From Desulfobacteraceae bacterium (GTDB lineage Bacteria; Desulfobacterota; Desulfobacteria; Desulfobacterales; SG8-13), in assembly GCA_029287875.1 (NCBI GenBank), contig JARFQH010000281.1:1-6193 (forward strand): a DNA stretch of 6,193 bases. Direction: 5' to 3'. The translations under genes were made by a program, and so were the position numbers. The notes beneath the pieces are model-generated. The model ran no database searches and had not been told where the DNA came from. It worked only from the letters and a program-made list of their open reading frames with translations. Shown piece by piece: positions 5,901-6,193 of the stretch (its first letter is position 1; the number at the start of each line of letters is the position of its first letter).

Positions 5901-5972
5901 CAGGCAACCCGGCCGTCTTCGTAAGACCCGTGGCTTTCCGTCCCCCGATCACTCGGGGTTTGGCTTTATGAT
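5901..5972 (-). promoter_or_regulatory. Cyclic di-GMP-I (GEMM-I) riboswitch aptamer
   Basis: The minus strand carries the GEMM signature in order: AAAGCCAAACC; a 6-bp hairpin CCCCGA/TCGGGG closed by a GNRA tetraloop GTGA (5943-5958); the conserved GGACGGAAAGCC joining segment; a GTCTT-ACG-AAGAC hairpin (5915-5927); and GGCCGGGTTGCC closing the core. The GNRA loop and the second helix form the known tetraloop-receptor contact of this class. By alignment from memory to the Vc2 aptamer, the base equivalent to G20 is G (5964) and that to A47 is A (5937), favouring c-di-GMP over cGAMP as ligand. The aptamer begins about 12 nt after the predicted transcription start and is followed by an intrinsic terminator and the zinc-module/PilZ operon. 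Confidence 0.92.
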
Positions 5973-5990
5973 CCAATCTTATTGTACTAA

Positions 5991-6019
5991 ATTCTAACTG
6001 AAAATGAGTGATTTGTCAA
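5991..6019 (-). promoter_or_regulatory. Sigma-70 promoter of the riboswitch operon
   Basis: On the minus strand a perfect -35 TTGACA (complement of 6014-6019), a 17-nt spacer and TAGAAT (complement of 5991-5996, five of six matches) form a strong promoter. Transcription would start near 5984, just upstream of the aptamer, giving a leader of about 200 nt before the first start codon. Confidence 0.8.
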
Positions 6020-6062
6020 AATCGATGCCTGCAGATGATAACCAGACTCTTCGTCTTGCAAC

Positions 6063-6074
6063 TGCAATGTTGCA
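6063..6074. promoter_or_regulatory. Small palindrome upstream of the riboswitch promoter, possible operator
   Basis: TGCAA-TG-TTGCA is a perfect 5-bp inverted repeat with a 2-bp centre, about 45 bp upstream of the -35 box, where an activator could bind. A further TTGCA lies just before it (6056-6060). It is short and may be chance. Confidence 0.2.
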
Positions 6075-6109
6075 TTTTCTTTCTATATTTATTACAAAAA
6101 AGCATCTTG

Positions 6110-6193
6110 GGGTCACGGTAAGAAATAATTCCACACGATTGCGCCGGATTATGGTTTGTCTACAAGGCACATCCACCTGCGCATATCGGGATA
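6110..6193. repeat. Second copy of the palindromic element, left half only (cut by the window edge)
   Basis: These 84 bp align without gaps to 1468-1551, with 9 mismatches by eye and an identical first 24 bases, the inverted-repeat end containing AAGAAATAATTCCA. The orientation matches the first copy. In this copy the inner block reads ACATCCACC, which matches the complement of the right arm of the first copy better than that copy's own left arm does, supporting a palindromic ancestor. Its right half should lie just beyond the window. Confidence 0.75.

Noticed and set aside
5901..5972. cGAMP-sensing (GEMM-Ib) version of the riboswitch
   Set aside because: The base aligned to position 20 is G, whereas cGAMP-selective members typically carry A there. 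The alignment was made by eye, so this is a preference rather than proof.

Overview
The window reads like a chromosomal segment of an anaerobic Gram-negative bacterium, most plausibly a Desulfobacterota (sulfate-reducer type) species. This placement is inferred from three things: a fused FAD/Fe-S D-lactate-dehydrogenase-type enzyme, a GEMM riboswitch of the form common in that group, and dispersed palindromic repeats. No rRNA or other decisive marker is present. No tRNA, CRISPR array or transposase gene was seen.

Left part, minus strand (1-1365). The first 241 codons of the translational GTPase TypA/BipA run off the left edge. A complete 66-residue cold-shock protein lies upstream of it. The cold-shock gene has a near-consensus sigma-70 promoter about 180 nt upstream of its start codon, so its mRNA carries a long leader, as in known cspA-type genes. 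Part of that leader can pair with the ribosome-binding region. TypA also matters for growth in the cold in several bacteria, so the two neighbours fit a low-temperature/ribosome theme, although each seems to have its own leader.

Centre, plus strand (1366-4470). A 157-bp imperfect palindrome, resembling a MITE or large REP element, sits between a candidate promoter and a 940-residue oxidoreductase. This enzyme has a GlcD-like FAD half and a GlcF/GlpC-like iron-sulfur half in one chain, closest to Dld-II-type D-lactate dehydrogenases. Its partner genes (permease, electron acceptor) are not in the window. Downstream, three copies of a 16-bp motif precede a strong symmetrical terminator that can serve both converging transcription units.

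Right part, minus strand (4694-6019). This is the most interesting region. A sigma-70 promoter is followed directly by a c-di-GMP-I (GEMM-I) riboswitch and an intrinsic terminator, then by a two-gene operon. Gene one encodes an unrecognised 237-residue protein built from two tandem copies of a putative zinc module (W-x2-C-x-H ... C-x2-C). Gene two, 12 nt downstream, encodes a single-domain PilZ protein, a c-di-GMP receptor family. The second messenger would thus control both transcription of the operon and the activity of one product. The left half of a second copy of the 157-bp repeat ends the window, so the oxidase and the c-di-GMP operon lie between two repeats in the same orientation.
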